In this document: positions 51,746-60,962 of the stretch, piece after piece | How the letters are laid out: each line of letters starts with the position of its first letter | How positions within the stretch are numbered: the first letter of the stretch is position 1 | Origin: Reyranella sp. | GTDB lineage: Bacteria > Pseudomonadota > Alphaproteobacteria > Reyranellales > Reyranellaceae | Length of the DNA: 64,000 nt | Direction: 5' to 3' | NCBI RefSeq assembly: GCF_004297265.1 | Contig: NZ_SCUT01000048.1 | Coordinates: 1-64,000 of the forward strand | The notes under the pieces: generated by a model | Database searches by the model: none | Told to the model about the DNA's origin: nothing | Seen by the model: only the letters and a program-made list of their open reading frames with translations | Translations under genes and position numbers: made by a program

Positions 51746-52153
51746 CTACGAAAGCGCATCCTTGAGAGCCTCCAACGGCAGAAGCACGCACTCCTGCCGC
51801 GACTTGTGGCTCGCCACGGGCGCGAATGCGTCGAACGGCTCGTGTGTGTCGCCGGGTTCGCGGCCCAGCGCACGCTCGGCATCATGGCGCAGCTCTGCGA
51901 CACCCGCCGCGTCGCGGCCGACGGCGACGGCGGAGAGCGCGGAGGCCGAGGCCTGGCAGAGGAGGCAGCCACGCACCTGATGGCCGAGCTCCGCAATGCG
52001 CCCCTGCCCGTCCAGCCGTATGTCGAGGATCACGCGATCGCCGCACAGAGGATTGTCGCGGCGCACGGTCCTTGTCGGATTCTCGAGCTTGCCGGCACCG
52101 GTCTTGGCCTTGGCCAGAGCGACGATGCGCTCCTGGTAGAGCTGGTCGCTCAT
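51746..52153 (-). CDS. SufU-like iron-sulfur scaffold / sulfur acceptor
   Basis: 135 residues from the ATG at 52153, which overlaps the stop of the cysteine desulfurase gene. The three conserved Cys of the SufU/IscU fold are present: NPLCGDRVIL, GCLLCQASASAL and RQECVLLPLEAL; the last pair spacing is SufU-like. SufU proteins accept sulfur from SufS and either build clusters or pass sulfur on. Here the gene is the last of a molybdenum-enzyme maturation operon, so it may carry sulfur for that enzyme. Confidence 0.88.
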   Translation of the reverse strand: MSDQLYQERIVALAKAKTGAGKLENPTRTVRRDNPLCGDRVILDIRLDGQGRIAELGHQVRGCLLCQASASALSAVAVGRDAAGVAELRHDAERALGREPGDTHEPFDAFAPVASHKSRQECVLLPLEALKDALS

Positions 52154-53370
52154 CGCAGCGTCTTCGCGGCGTGGGCGACGCCGGCCAGCAGCGCGTCGAT
52201 GTCGCTGTTGTCGTTGTACGGCGCCATCGAGACGCGCGTCGTGCCGTCGAGGTCGAACCGGTCCATCAGCGGCTGCGCGCAGTGATGGCCGGCGCGCACG
52301 GCGACGCCGAACGAATCGAGCGTCTGCGCCACGTCGTGCGGATGGACGCCGTCCAGCATGAACGACACGACAGGGTAGCGGTTCTGCAAACTGGCCGGGC
52401 CGAAGAGCCGTGTGCCTTCGATCTTCTGCAGGCCGTCCATCAGGCGCTGCACGAGCGCCATCTCGTGGTCGTGCGCGCCCGCCCAGTCGAGGGCCTGCAT
52501 CCAGGCGCACGCGGCGCCGAGGCCGATCGCCGGACCGATCGCCGGCGTCCCCGCCTCGAAGCGGCGCGGCGACGGCGCCCAGGTTGTCTCGGCCAAGGTC
52601 ACGCGACCAATCATCGAGCCGCCGCCCATGAAGGGTGGCATCGCCTCCATAAGCTCCGGCCGGCCCCACAGGACGCCGATGCCGTTCGGCCCATAGGCCT
52701 TGTGGCCGGCGAAGGCATAGAAATCGATGCCCAGCGACGGCAGGTCGAGCGGGCCGTGCGGCGCGCGCTGGGCGCCATCGATCATGACCTTGGCGCCGAC
52801 GGATTTGGCCGCCTCGACGACGGCCCGCACGTCGAGCAGCGCGCCGGTGACGTTCGAGACGTGGGCCAGCGACACGAGCTTGGTCTTCGGCGTCAGAAAA
52901 CGCGGCAGGGCCGAGAGATCGATGCGACCGTCCGTCGTGACCGGCAGCATCTCGAGTTCGATGCCCGACCGCGACCGCAGCAATTGCCAGGGCACGATGT
53001 TGGAATGGTGCTCGATCTCCGACAGCAGGATGCGGTCGCCGGGCTTCAGCAGAGAGCCGTAGGAGAAGGCGACTAGATTGATGGCCGCCGTGCAGCCGCC
53101 GGTGAAGACCACTTCCATGGTCGGGACGCCGAGGAACGACGCGACCCGGGCGCGGGCGTTCTCATAGGCCTCGGTCGCCCGCTCGGCCAGGCGATGGACA
53201 CCGCGCAGCACGTTGGCCCGGCTGGTCGTCTCGTAGTGGCGCACCGCATCCATGACGGCGAGCGGCGTCTGCGCCGAAGCGCCGTTGTCGAGATAGTGGA
53301 CCGGCAGTCCGTCGATAATCTCGGACAGGATCGGGAACTGGCCGCGGACGGCGGCGACGTCGAAGCTCAT
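52150..53370 (-). CDS. Cysteine desulfurase, SufS type
   Basis: 406 residues, group II desulfurase. The PLP-binding Lys is in FYAFAGHKAYGPNGIGVLWG, the conserved GGCTAAINLVAFSYG and LSEIEHHSNIVPWQLL regions are present, and the sulfur-carrying Cys is in RAGHHCAQPLMDRF. It removes sulfur from cysteine as a persulfide. Only SufU follows; no SufBCD is present. It lies 10 bp after the molybdopterin-binding/MocA gene in the same operon as two XdhC genes, which suggests that it feeds the terminal sulfido ligand of a molybdenum cofactor. Confidence 0.92.
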   Translation of the reverse strand: MSFDVAAVRGQFPILSEIIDGLPVHYLDNGASAQTPLAVMDAVRHYETTSRANVLRGVHRLAERATEAYENARARVASFLGVPTMEVVFTGGCTAAINLVAFSYGSLLKPGDRILLSEIEHHSNIVPWQLLRSRSGIELEMLPVTTDGRIDLSALPRFLTPKTKLVSLAHVSNVTGALLDVRAVVEAAKSVGAKVMIDGAQRAPHGPLDLPSLGIDFYAFAGHKAYGPNGIGVLWGRPELMEAMPPFMGGGSMIGRVTLAETTWAPSPRRFEAGTPAIGPAIGLGAACAWMQALDWAGAHDHEMALVQRLMDGLQKIEGTRLFGPASLQNRYPVVSFMLDGVHPHDVAQTLDSFGVAVRAGHHCAQPLMDRFDLDGTTRVSMAPYNDNSDIDALLAGVAHAAKTLR

Positions 53371-53380
53371 GCCAGAATAC

Positions 53381-55033
53381 TCACGCCGGTGCCCTCGCCC
53401 GCCACGCCGCCAGCGCCTCGGGCGTGTCGATGTCGGTGATCGCGGCCTCGCCCGTCATTTCAACCTCGCAGACGAGATCGGCATGCTCGCCGATCAGGTG
53501 CTTGGCGCCGCTGTCTCCCGAGAGGCTGCCCATCTCGGCGAAGAAACGGCGCGCCCACAGGACGGGATTGCCGCGCTTGCCGCCGACGGTCGGCACGCAG
53601 ATCGAGCGGCCCTCGACAGGGCTGAAGGCGGCCATCAGCCGATCGAGCAGCGGCGCGCCCACTCCGGGCATGTCGCCCAGCTGGACGATGGCGGCATCGA
53701 CATTCGATCCGAGTGCCGCAATGCCGGTGCGCACCGACGTGCTCAGCCCCTCGGCGAAATCGGGATTGGTGACGAAACGCACGCGCGACTTCGGTGGAAT
53801 CGCCTTCTCGATCGCGGGTCGGATCTCGCCGGCCATGTGACCCAGCACGACGACGACCTCGACCGCCTGCGAGGCGAGTGCGGCCTTCACCGCATGCACC
53901 ACGAGTGGCGCGCCGCCCACCTCAGCCAGAAGCTTGTTCGGGCCACCCATGCGTGTCGAGCGACCGGCGGCCAGCACCAGCACGGCGACGCGAGGTGCCT
54001 GCTGCGCACCCGCCTCTTCCGTCTCGGTCTCGTCCCTCGGCTGCGGACGGCTGGGAATTTCCGCCAGCAAACCGCCCGATCCCATGCGCACGATCTCCGC
54101 GCGGCCGACCGGCAGGCGCGCGGCGAGCCGCTCCAGCACCATGTCGAAGCCGTTGTATTTGGGTGACTTGGCACAGCCCGGCAGGCCCAGCACCGGCTTG
54201 CCGTCCAGTTCGGCGGTGAGCAGCAGATTGCCGGGGTCGACCGGCATGCCGAAATGGATGACCTTGCCGCCCGCCGCTTCGATCCCGGCCGGCACCACGT
54301 CGTGGCGATCGACGATCGCCGAGGCGCCGGCAATGAGGAACAGGTCGCAACCCTCGGACTTCAGCTCCGCCAGCGCCTCTGCGATGGCTCTTGCATCGTG
54401 AGCGACGCGGCGCTCGCCGTTTAGGGTGCTGCCGAGCGAGCTGAGCCGCTTGGTCGTCGTGTTCACGGCCTTGTCGAGGACCTTGTCGCGCGTGCCCGGC
54501 AACCGTGTCTGGACGAGGCCGGCGCGCATCGCCTGGAAGGGCGCCACAGAGATCACCGGGCGGTTGGCGGTCTTGGCGACGTCTACGGCGCGCGCCACGG
54601 CGGGGCGAGGTGCGCCATAGGGAATGATCTTGACCGTCGCCACCATCTGGCGCGGCTGGACCCGCGCAAACGGCGGCAGCGTCGCCACGGTAACCGATTC
54701 GTCCAGCTCGTTCAGCGCGTCGATACGCTCCTGGTCGAGCACGGCGAGCCCGGCCTCGCGGGCGAAATGGTTGCAGCGGCCGGTGAAGGCCGCGGTGACG
54801 TCGATCCCCTCGCCCGCCAGCGCCCGCGCGACCGTCGCAGCCGCCTCGTCCTCGTGCATGTCGTCTGCATCGAGACGCGCGGCCACAACCGTCGAGACAC
54901 CGGCTTGCTTGAGGCGCGCGATATCCTCGTCGGAGAGGATGCGACCCTTGGCGAAGTTGATCCCGTCGGCACGGCGGCTGTGCGCCAGGATGGCGCCGGC
55001 GGCCTCGTCGACCGGTGTCTCGCCGAATCTCAC
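53381..55033 (-). CDS. Fusion of molybdopterin-binding domain and MocA-like cytidylyltransferase
   Basis: 550 residues in two parts. The first (about 1-340) is a MoeA/MogA-like molybdopterin-binding domain (KIIPYGAPRPAVARA, LKSEGCDLFLIAGASAIVDRHDVVP, PGNLLLTAELDGKPVLGLPGCAKSP). The second (about 345-550) is an NTP transferase of the MocA/MobA type with LVLAAGRSTRMGGPNKLLAEVGG, VVVVLGHMAGEI and VQLGDMPGVG. It would attach CMP to molybdopterin to make MCD for xanthine-dehydrogenase-like enzymes. Its start overlaps the XdhC Rossmann gene. Confidence 0.9.
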   Translation of the reverse strand: MRFGETPVDEAAGAILAHSRRADGINFAKGRILSDEDIARLKQAGVSTVVAARLDADDMHEDEAAATVARALAGEGIDVTAAFTGRCNHFAREAGLAVLDQERIDALNELDESVTVATLPPFARVQPRQMVATVKIIPYGAPRPAVARAVDVAKTANRPVISVAPFQAMRAGLVQTRLPGTRDKVLDKAVNTTTKRLSSLGSTLNGERRVAHDARAIAEALAELKSEGCDLFLIAGASAIVDRHDVVPAGIEAAGGKVIHFGMPVDPGNLLLTAELDGKPVLGLPGCAKSPKYNGFDMVLERLAARLPVGRAEIVRMGSGGLLAEIPSRPQPRDETETEEAGAQQAPRVAVLVLAAGRSTRMGGPNKLLAEVGGAPLVVHAVKAALASQAVEVVVVLGHMAGEIRPAIEKAIPPKSRVRFVTNPDFAEGLSTSVRTGIAALGSNVDAAIVQLGDMPGVGAPLLDRLMAAFSPVEGRSICVPTVGGKRGNPVLWARRFFAEMGSLSGDSGAKHLIGEHADLVCEVEMTGEAAITDIDTPEALAAWRARAPA

Positions 55034-55758
55034 GCTGCCGCGACCTTCGGCGCCGAGAGCGCTTCGAGGCGGCGCGCGCGCACCTCGATGATCTGGCCAA
55101 GGATCGATACGGCGATCTCGGCCGGCGACTTGGCGCCGATGTTGAGGCCGACCGGCCCGTGGACGCGGGCGAACATCTCCTCGGTGACGCCGACCTCGGC
55201 AAGGCGCTCCTTGCGCTTGGCGTGGGTGCGCCGGCTGCCCAGCGCGCCGATGTAGAAGACGTCGGACTTTAGCGCCGCCTCGAGCGCCGGATCGTCGAGC
55301 TTGGGATCGTGCGTCAGGGTGACGACCGCGGTCGACACGTCGAGGCCCATCGCCTGGAAGGCCTCGTCGGCCCAGTCCTGGATGACCTTCACGCCGGGGA
55401 AGCGCTGCGTCGTGGCCCAGGCGCCGCGCGGATCGACGACCGTGACGTCGAACTCAAGCATGGCGGCCATCGGCGCCAGCGACTGCGCGATGTGGACGGC
55501 GCCGACGATCACCAGCCGCGGCGGCGGGACGTAGACGTTCAGGAATACCTTCGCGCCGGCGAAATCGACGGTCTCGCTCTTGCCGGTGTCCATGGCGCGG
55601 CGGGCCGCCGCCAGTATCTCAGCGTTTCCGGCCAGTTCGCCCCGGGCGTCGTCGCGATAGACCAGCGCCTCGGCGGCATCGCTGAGGCGGGTGGCGAGCG
55701 TCACGGCCCGCCGCTTGGTGCGTGCGTCCTGGAGAGCGGCGAGGGTTTCGGCTTTCAT
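55030..55758 (-). CDS. XdhC family protein, Rossmann part
   Basis: 242 residues. The C-terminal XdhC Rossmann domain has PRLVIVGAVHIAQSLAPMA, FDVTVVDPRGAWATTQRF, VTLTHDPKLDDPAL and FYIGALGSRRTHAKRKERL, GLNIGAKSPAEIAVSI. XdhC binds molybdenum cofactor, protects it and passes it, after sulfuration, to the apo enzyme. The N-terminal XdhC/CoxI module is encoded separately by the gene 4 bp upstream, so this protein is one half of a split XdhC. Confidence 0.9.
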   Translation of the reverse strand: MKAETLAALQDARTKRRAVTLATRLSDAAEALVYRDDARGELAGNAEILAAARRAMDTGKSETVDFAGAKVFLNVYVPPPRLVIVGAVHIAQSLAPMAAMLEFDVTVVDPRGAWATTQRFPGVKVIQDWADEAFQAMGLDVSTAVVTLTHDPKLDDPALEAALKSDVFYIGALGSRRTHAKRKERLAEVGVTEEMFARVHGPVGLNIGAKSPAEIAVSILGQIIEVRARRLEALSAPKVAAA

Positions 55759-55762
55759 CGGA

Positions 55763-56083
55763 TCAGTTCACCTTCTCGACGAAGACTTGGACCTTGCCGC
55801 CGCAGGCGAGACCCACATCCCAGGCCTGCTCGTCGGTGACGCCGAAATCGAGCAGCCGCGGCTTGCCGTCCTTGATGGCGTCGAGCGCCTCCTTGACGAC
55901 CGCGCCTTCGATGCAGCCACCGGAGACCGAGCCCACCATGTTGCCGGCGTCGTCGACGCCGAGCTGGCTGCCCACGGGGCGCGGCGAGGATCCCCAGGTG
56001 ACGATCACGGTGGCGACGGCGACGCCCTTGCCGTCGGCCTTCCACTTGCCGACCTGATCGAGAACTTCCAGCGCATCGCTCAT
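55763..56083 (-). CDS. XdhC/CoxI N-terminal domain protein
   Basis: 106 residues, only the XdhC_CoxI module: VATVIVTWGSSPRPVGSQLGV, NMVGSVSGGCIEGAVVKEAL and AWDVGLACGGKVQVFV, with two conserved Cys regions. It pairs with the separate Rossmann gene just downstream. The 3-bp gap to coxE upstream and 4-bp gap downstream show one operon. Confidence 0.92.
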   Translation of the reverse strand: MSDALEVLDQVGKWKADGKGVAVATVIVTWGSSPRPVGSQLGVDDAGNMVGSVSGGCIEGAVVKEALDAIKDGKPRLLDFGVTDEQAWDVGLACGGKVQVFVEKVN

Positions 56084-56086
56084 GGT

Positions 56087-57349
56087 CTACTCCTTGCGAA
56101 GGTCGGTCTGCCACCCGGACAGGCGCTTGTCGGCGCCGACGGTCCGGGAACCCAGCGCCGCGATCAGGCCGGACAGGCTCTCCAGATTGTGGACGGGCCT
56201 GAATTCGTCGACATGCGGCAGCATAGCCTTGTTGCCCTGAGATTTGGGCTCGTAGCCACCGTACCGCAAGAGCGGGTTGAGCCAGATCATGCGTGAGCAG
56301 GACTTATGCAAGCGTTCCATTTCCTCATCCAAACCGCTCGCGCCCTCACGATCGAGCCCGTCGGTGATGAGGAGAACGACCGCGCCCTGCCCCAGAACGC
56401 GGCGCGACCACTTGTTGTTGAACTCGTGCAGCGCCTGGCCGATGCGCGTGCCGCCCGACCAGTCCTCGACCTGCGAGGACGCCTTCTGCAGAGCAACGTC
56501 GACGTCACGGTTGCGCAGGGCGCGCGTCACGTTCGACAGGCGCGTGCCGAAGGTGAAGCAGTAGACCCGGTCGCGGTCGTTGGTGATCGCATGCATGAAA
56601 TGCAGGAACATCCGCGTGTAGCGGGCCATCGATCCGGAGATATCGCACAGGATGACCAGCGGCGGCGGCCGGCGGCGCGGTTCGCGCCGGGCCAGTTCCG
56701 TCAGCCCCTCCGGCCGCATCGCCCGGCGCAGCGAGGCCCGGAAGTCGATGCGTGGCCCGCGCCGCGCCGCCTGGTAGCGACGCGTGCGCCGTTCCGGCAC
56801 CGGCAGGCGGAGCCGGGAGATCGCCCGCAGCGCTTCGTCGATCTCCGTCTGAGACATCTGCTCGAAGTCGCGCGTCTGCAGGACCTCGCGGTCCGACACG
56901 GTGAAGGTTGCCTCGACCTCGACTTCCGGCGGTTCCTCGGACTGTTCGGGCGGCGCCTCGCCCTGCCCGGGCTGCAGCGCTTCCTGCAGACGCCGGCTGA
57001 GCTGCTTGCCCTTGTCCTGCTCGGCCGGCACGCCGATCTGCGGCAGCAGCATGTCCATCATCTTCTCGAGCAGGCGAGGGTTCCGCCAATAGACGTGGAA
57101 CGCCTGGTCGAAGATCTCGCGCTGGTCGCGACGGTTCACGAAAACCGAATGGAGCGTCCAGTAGAAGTCGTCGCGATTGCGCAGCCCGGCCGCCTCCACC
57201 GCCTCGATCGCGCGCAGGATCTGCCCCGGCCCGACGCGCAGCCCGGCCGTGCGCAATGTCCGCGCGAAATGCACGATGTTGCTGGCGAGCTTGCCGCCGG
57301 GCGGCTCGCGCCCCGGAAGCCCGGCCGGCGGATCGGGCAGTGTGTCCAT
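56087..57349 (-). CDS. coxE: VWA domain protein CoxE
   Basis: 420 residues. The N-terminal part is helical with an acidic stretch (QGEAPPEQSEEPPEVEVEAT around 130-155), and the C-terminal VWA domain has the MIDAS motif DISGS in LVILCDISGSMARYTRMFLHFMHAI. CoxE works with the AAA+ ATPase CoxD to mature the active site of CO-dehydrogenase-type molybdenum hydroxylases. It starts 7 bp after the coxD stop. Confidence 0.88.
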   Translation of the reverse strand: MDTLPDPPAGLPGREPPGGKLASNIVHFARTLRTAGLRVGPGQILRAIEAVEAAGLRNRDDFYWTLHSVFVNRRDQREIFDQAFHVYWRNPRLLEKMMDMLLPQIGVPAEQDKGKQLSRRLQEALQPGQGEAPPEQSEEPPEVEVEATFTVSDREVLQTRDFEQMSQTEIDEALRAISRLRLPVPERRTRRYQAARRGPRIDFRASLRRAMRPEGLTELARREPRRRPPPLVILCDISGSMARYTRMFLHFMHAITNDRDRVYCFTFGTRLSNVTRALRNRDVDVALQKASSQVEDWSGGTRIGQALHEFNNKWSRRVLGQGAVVLLITDGLDREGASGLDEEMERLHKSCSRMIWLNPLLRYGGYEPKSQGNKAMLPHVDEFRPVHNLESLSGLIAALGSRTVGADKRLSGWQTDLRKE

Positions 57350-57356
57350 CGAAGGC

Positions 57357-58280
57357 TCAGCCCAGCGGCTGGGCGGCGATATCGGACTTCACCTTGCGCA
57401 GGATTTCCGCCGCTTCCGAGCCCTGCAGGCGCTGGATGTCGTCCTGATATTTGAGCAGCACGCCCAGCGTGTCGTTGATCGTCCGTGGGTCGAGATCGAG
57501 CACGTCGAGTTCCGACAGCGCCGTCGACCAGTCAATCGATTCGGCGACGCCCGGGGCCTTGAACAGGTCGAGCTTGCGCAGTTCCTGCACGAAACCGACG
57601 ACCTGGCGCGACAGGCGCTCGCTGGCTCCCGGCGCCTTGACCTTCAGGATCTCTAGTTCGCGCTTGAGATCGGGATAGTCGACCCAGTGATAGAAGCACC
57701 GCCGCTTCAGCGCGTCGTGGATCTCGCGCGTGCGGTTGGAGGTGATGATGACGATCGGCCGCTCGGCCGCCTTCACCGTGCCGAGTTCGGGGATCGTCAC
57801 CTGGAAATCCGACAGGACTTCGAGCAGGTAGGCTTCGAACGGCTCGTCAGTGCGGTCCAGCTCGTCGATCAGCAGGATCGGCGCGCCATCGACATGCGGT
57901 TGCAGTGCCTCGAGCAGCGGGCGGCGGATCAGGAACTTCTCGTCGAAGATGTCGGCCGCGAGTTCGCCGCGATTGTGCACGCCCTGGGCCTCGGCGAGGC
58001 GGATCTCGATCATCTGGCGCGCGTAGTTCCACTCGTACACCGCTGACGCCACGTCTAGTCCCTCGTAGCATTGCAGACGGATCAGCGGCCGCTTCAGGGT
58101 CTCGGACAGGACCTTGGCGATCTCGGTCTTGCCGACGCCCGCCTCGCCTTCGCAGAACAGCGGACGGCCCAGCTTGAGGGCGAGATAGAGAACCGTGGCG
58201 AGGCTGCGGTCGGCGATGTAGTCGCCGCCCTTCAGCAGCTCGACGGTGGCGTCGATGGACGCCGGAATGGGCGAAGGCAT
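57357..58280 (-). CDS. coxD: MoxR-type AAA+ ATPase CoxD
   Basis: 307 residues from the ATG at 58280, behind GGGAG; the longer open frame upstream overlaps an SDR gene on the other strand and is not real. The MoxR/CoxD AAA+ core has Walker A FCEGEAGVGKTEIAKVL, Walker B ILLIDELDRTDEPF and sensor 1 IVIITSNRTREIHDALKRRCFYHWVDYPD. With CoxE it acts as a metallochaperone in the insertion of sulfur and metal at molybdenum hydroxylase centres. First gene of the maturation operon. Confidence 0.9.
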   Translation of the reverse strand: MPSPIPASIDATVELLKGGDYIADRSLATVLYLALKLGRPLFCEGEAGVGKTEIAKVLSETLKRPLIRLQCYEGLDVASAVYEWNYARQMIEIRLAEAQGVHNRGELAADIFDEKFLIRRPLLEALQPHVDGAPILLIDELDRTDEPFEAYLLEVLSDFQVTIPELGTVKAAERPIVIITSNRTREIHDALKRRCFYHWVDYPDLKRELEILKVKAPGASERLSRQVVGFVQELRKLDLFKAPGVAESIDWSTALSELDVLDLDPRTINDTLGVLLKYQDDIQRLQGSEAAEILRKVKSDIAAQPLG

Positions 58281-58388
58281 GAAACTCCCGCGAAATCTCG
58301 AGGCATTGAAGTGCTCAGTGTAGCGGATGCCCCGGCGCGCCGATATGCTGGGAATCGCAAGATAATTCAAGGATTTGGGAGGGAAGCC

Positions 58389-59132
58389 ATGGAGGCCGAA
58401 GCGTTCAAGGGCCGGACCGCGATCGTGACCGGCGGGGCACGGGGCATAGGCCTCGCCTGCGCCGCGAAGATCACCCAGGGCGGCGGACGGGTCGCCTTGT
58501 GGGACCGCGATCCCGAGCGCGCGAAGCAGTCCGCCGCTTCCCTGAAAGGCGCCGTTGCCATCGCCGTCGACGTGACCAGCGAGGCGGACGTCGCCCGGGC
58601 ACTGGCCGAAACCGAGAAGTTGCTCGCACCGCCCGACATCCTGATCGCCAGTGCGGGCATCACCGGCCCCAACATGACCGTCGCCAAATATCCCGTCGAA
58701 GCTTGGCGGCAGGTGATCGACATCAACCTGACGGGCGTCTTCCTCTGCAACCGTGCGGTGGTCGACGGCATGGTGCAGCGCGGCTGGGGCCGTGTCGTCA
58801 ACATCGCCTCCGTGGCCGGCAAGGAGGGCAATCCAAATGCCTCGGCCTATTCCGCCTCGAAGGCGGCCGTCATCGGACTCACCAAGTCGCTCGGCAAGGA
58901 ACTTGCTACGACCGGTGTGCTGGTGAACTGCGTCGCGCCGGCGGTGGTGAAGACGGAACTGTTCAGCCAGATGACCGAGCAACACATCAACTACATGCTG
59001 TCCAAGATTCCGATGAATCGCTTCGGCGAGGTCGAGGAAGTGGCCGAGATGGTCGCCTGGCTCGCCTCTTCCCATTGCACCTTCGCGACGGGTGCGGTCT
59101 TCGATCTCTCTGGTGGACGGGCTACCTACTGA
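58389..59132 (+). CDS. SDR family oxidoreductase
   Basis: 247 residues from the ATG with GGGAGGGAAG upstream. TGGARGIG near residue 14, the NAG-like SAGITGPN near 88, catalytic NIASVAGKEGNPN and YSASKAAVIGLTKSLGKELA near 150, ending ATGAVFDLSGGRATY: a complete classical SDR. Its stop overlaps the amidase start (TGATG). The substrate is unknown. Confidence 0.9.
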   Translation: MEAEAFKGRTAIVTGGARGIGLACAAKITQGGGRVALWDRDPERAKQSAASLKGAVAIAVDVTSEADVARALAETEKLLAPPDILIASAGITGPNMTVAKYPVEAWRQVIDINLTGVFLCNRAVVDGMVQRGWGRVVNIASVAGKEGNPNASAYSASKAAVIGLTKSLGKELATTGVLVNCVAPAVVKTELFSQMTEQHINYMLSKIPMNRFGEVEEVAEMVAWLASSHCTFATGAVFDLSGGRATY

Positions 59133-60535
59133 TGTCTCTGCATGAACTCACCCTGACCGAACTCGCGTCCGGTCTTGCCGCAAAGCGCTTCTCCTCTCGG
59201 GAGATCGTCGACACGTTGCTGGCGCGCATCGAGCAAGCCGACGGCAAGCTGCACGCCTTCACCGAAGTCTATGCGAAGGAAGCCCGCGCGATCGCCGACG
59301 GCGCCGACGCCGCGCGCGCCTCGGGCTTTCCCTTGCCGCCGCTGCACGGGCTGCCCGTCGCCTACAAGGATCTCTGCGACATCGCGGGCCGGATCGGCAC
59401 CGGCGGCTCCAAGATGTGGGAGAAGCGCATCGCCACCGAGACCTCGAACACGGTGGAGCGCCTGACCGCGGCCGGGATGATCCCGCTCGGCAAGCTGCAC
59501 ATGGTCGAGTTCGCGTTCGGCGGCTGGGGCACCAATCCGCTGATGGGCACCCCGTGGAATCCCTGGGACCTCGAGACCCATCGCACGCCCGGCGGCTCGT
59601 CGAGCGGCACCGGCGTCGCCGTCGCCGCCCGCCTGACGCCCGCCGGCATCGGCAGCGACACCGGCGGCTCGGTGCGCATCCCCTGCGCCTTCAACGGGCT
59701 GGTCGGCCTCAAGGTCACGTTCGGCCGCATCGGCCTGCATGGCACGATGCTGCTGTCCTGGACGCTCGATTCGATCGGCCCGATGGCGCGCTCGGTCGAG
59801 GATTGCGCGCTGATGCTCAACGCCCTTGCAGGCCCCGATCCGCGGGATCCCACGACCTTGGGCCAGCCGCTCGAGGATTTTGCCGCGGCGACAAAAGGCG
59901 GTTCCATCAAGGGCATGCGCATCGCCTTGCCCGATGCCTCCGCTCTGCCCGAGTGCCACGCCGACGTGATCGAAGCCTGGCAGGCCTCTGCGAAGAAGCT
60001 GGAGGAGCTCGGCGCCAACGTCGAGCCGGTGAAGATTCCCGAGTGGTATTTCAATCTCGGCGTCGGCGCGGGCTCGATCTCGGCCTCGGAACTGTGGTCC
60101 CTGCATCGCGGCTGGATCGAGGACATGAACCAGCCGATCGGCGCGGGCGTGCGTGGCCGCGCAATGGCGGTGAAGTCCTTCCCGTTGGCCCTCTATGCCG
60201 AAGAACTGCGCCGTATGGGCGAACGCCGCGCGGCGTTCAACGCCTGGATGGCACCCTACGACGCCCTGCTCACGCCGGCGCTCGCCTCGGGAGCGATTCC
60301 GGTCACCGAGGTCGACGAGACCTCGCCCGCGATCTCCCTGATGACGCGCCCCGGCAACTATCTCGGCCTTTGCGGCCTGTCTCTCCCGAGCGGCTTCTCC
60401 GAGGGCCTGCCGGTCGGCATCCAGCTCCTCGGCAAGCCCTACGCCGAGGGCACGGTGCTCAGGATCGGCAAGGCGCTGCAGGACGCGACCGACTTCCACA
60501 AGCGCACACCGGACCTGTCGGCGCTGGGCCTCTAG
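59132..60535 (+). CDS. Amidase signature family protein
   Basis: 467 residues. The catalytic Ser-cisSer-Lys triad is complete: Lys in LPVAYKDLCDIAG, the cis-Ser in TPGGSSSGTGVAVAA and nucleophile Ser in GIGSDTGGSVRIPCAFNGLVG. It hydrolyses an amide; whether it is a free amidase or a gatA-like subunit is unclear, but no gatB or gatC is adjacent. It follows an SDR gene with a one-base overlap, and a Nudix gene follows after 13 bp. The start is the family Met at 59132, not the longer frame that crosses the SDR gene. Confidence 0.92.
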   Translation: MSLHELTLTELASGLAAKRFSSREIVDTLLARIEQADGKLHAFTEVYAKEARAIADGADAARASGFPLPPLHGLPVAYKDLCDIAGRIGTGGSKMWEKRIATETSNTVERLTAAGMIPLGKLHMVEFAFGGWGTNPLMGTPWNPWDLETHRTPGGSSSGTGVAVAARLTPAGIGSDTGGSVRIPCAFNGLVGLKVTFGRIGLHGTMLLSWTLDSIGPMARSVEDCALMLNALAGPDPRDPTTLGQPLEDFAAATKGGSIKGMRIALPDASALPECHADVIEAWQASAKKLEELGANVEPVKIPEWYFNLGVGAGSISASELWSLHRGWIEDMNQPIGAGVRGRAMAVKSFPLALYAEELRRMGERRAAFNAWMAPYDALLTPALASGAIPVTEVDETSPAISLMTRPGNYLGLCGLSLPSGFSEGLPVGIQLLGKPYAEGTVLRIGKALQDATDFHKRTPDLSALGL

Positions 60536-60548
60536 AGCCTACCGCACG

Positions 60549-60941
60549 ATGCGCGTCATCGTGAATGCGCTGCTGCTGCAAGGAGGCGATGTCCTCCTTG
60601 CCCGCCGCAGCCCGAAACGAAAGGCCTACCCAGACTTGTGGAGTTTTCCCGGCGGCCATGTCGAGGCCGGCGAGACGCTGGAAGAGGCTCTCATCCGCGA
60701 AACGGGCGAAGAGATCGGCATCGTGCCGCTCACCTACTCTGTCCTCAGCACGATCCCGGACCCGAACGCATCTGCCACCTATCACATGTTCGGCGTCAGC
60801 TCATGGAAAGGCGAGCCGGCGATCCTCGACGACGAGCACACGGCACTGACCTGGTTCGCGCTGGCCAAGGCCTCGCGCCTTCCGGATCTGGCACTCGAAG
60901 CCTATCGACCGCTGCTGCGAGGTTTGATCGCGGATCGATAG
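60549..60941 (+). CDS. Nudix hydrolase
   Basis: 130 residues. The Nudix box is FPGGHVEAGETLEEALIRE followed by TGEEIGI, with the metal-binding Glu residues in REXXEE. The N-terminus MRVIVNALLLQGGDVLLARRS is typical of MutT-like members. It cleaves a nucleoside-diphosphate-linked substrate that cannot be told here. It is 13 bp after the amidase gene and convergent with the PrpB-like gene. Confidence 0.92.
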   Translation: MRVIVNALLLQGGDVLLARRSPKRKAYPDLWSFPGGHVEAGETLEEALIRETGEEIGIVPLTYSVLSTIPDPNASATYHMFGVSSWKGEPAILDDEHTALTWFALAKASRLPDLALEAYRPLLRGLIADR

Positions 60942-60962
60942 CCACTGTGGCGCCCCCAGCGT

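Noticed and set aside
57357..59075. Extended 572-residue form of CoxD
   Set aside because: The extra 265 residues run opposite an intact SDR gene and are not protein-like; the ATG at 58280 with GGGAG gives the family length.
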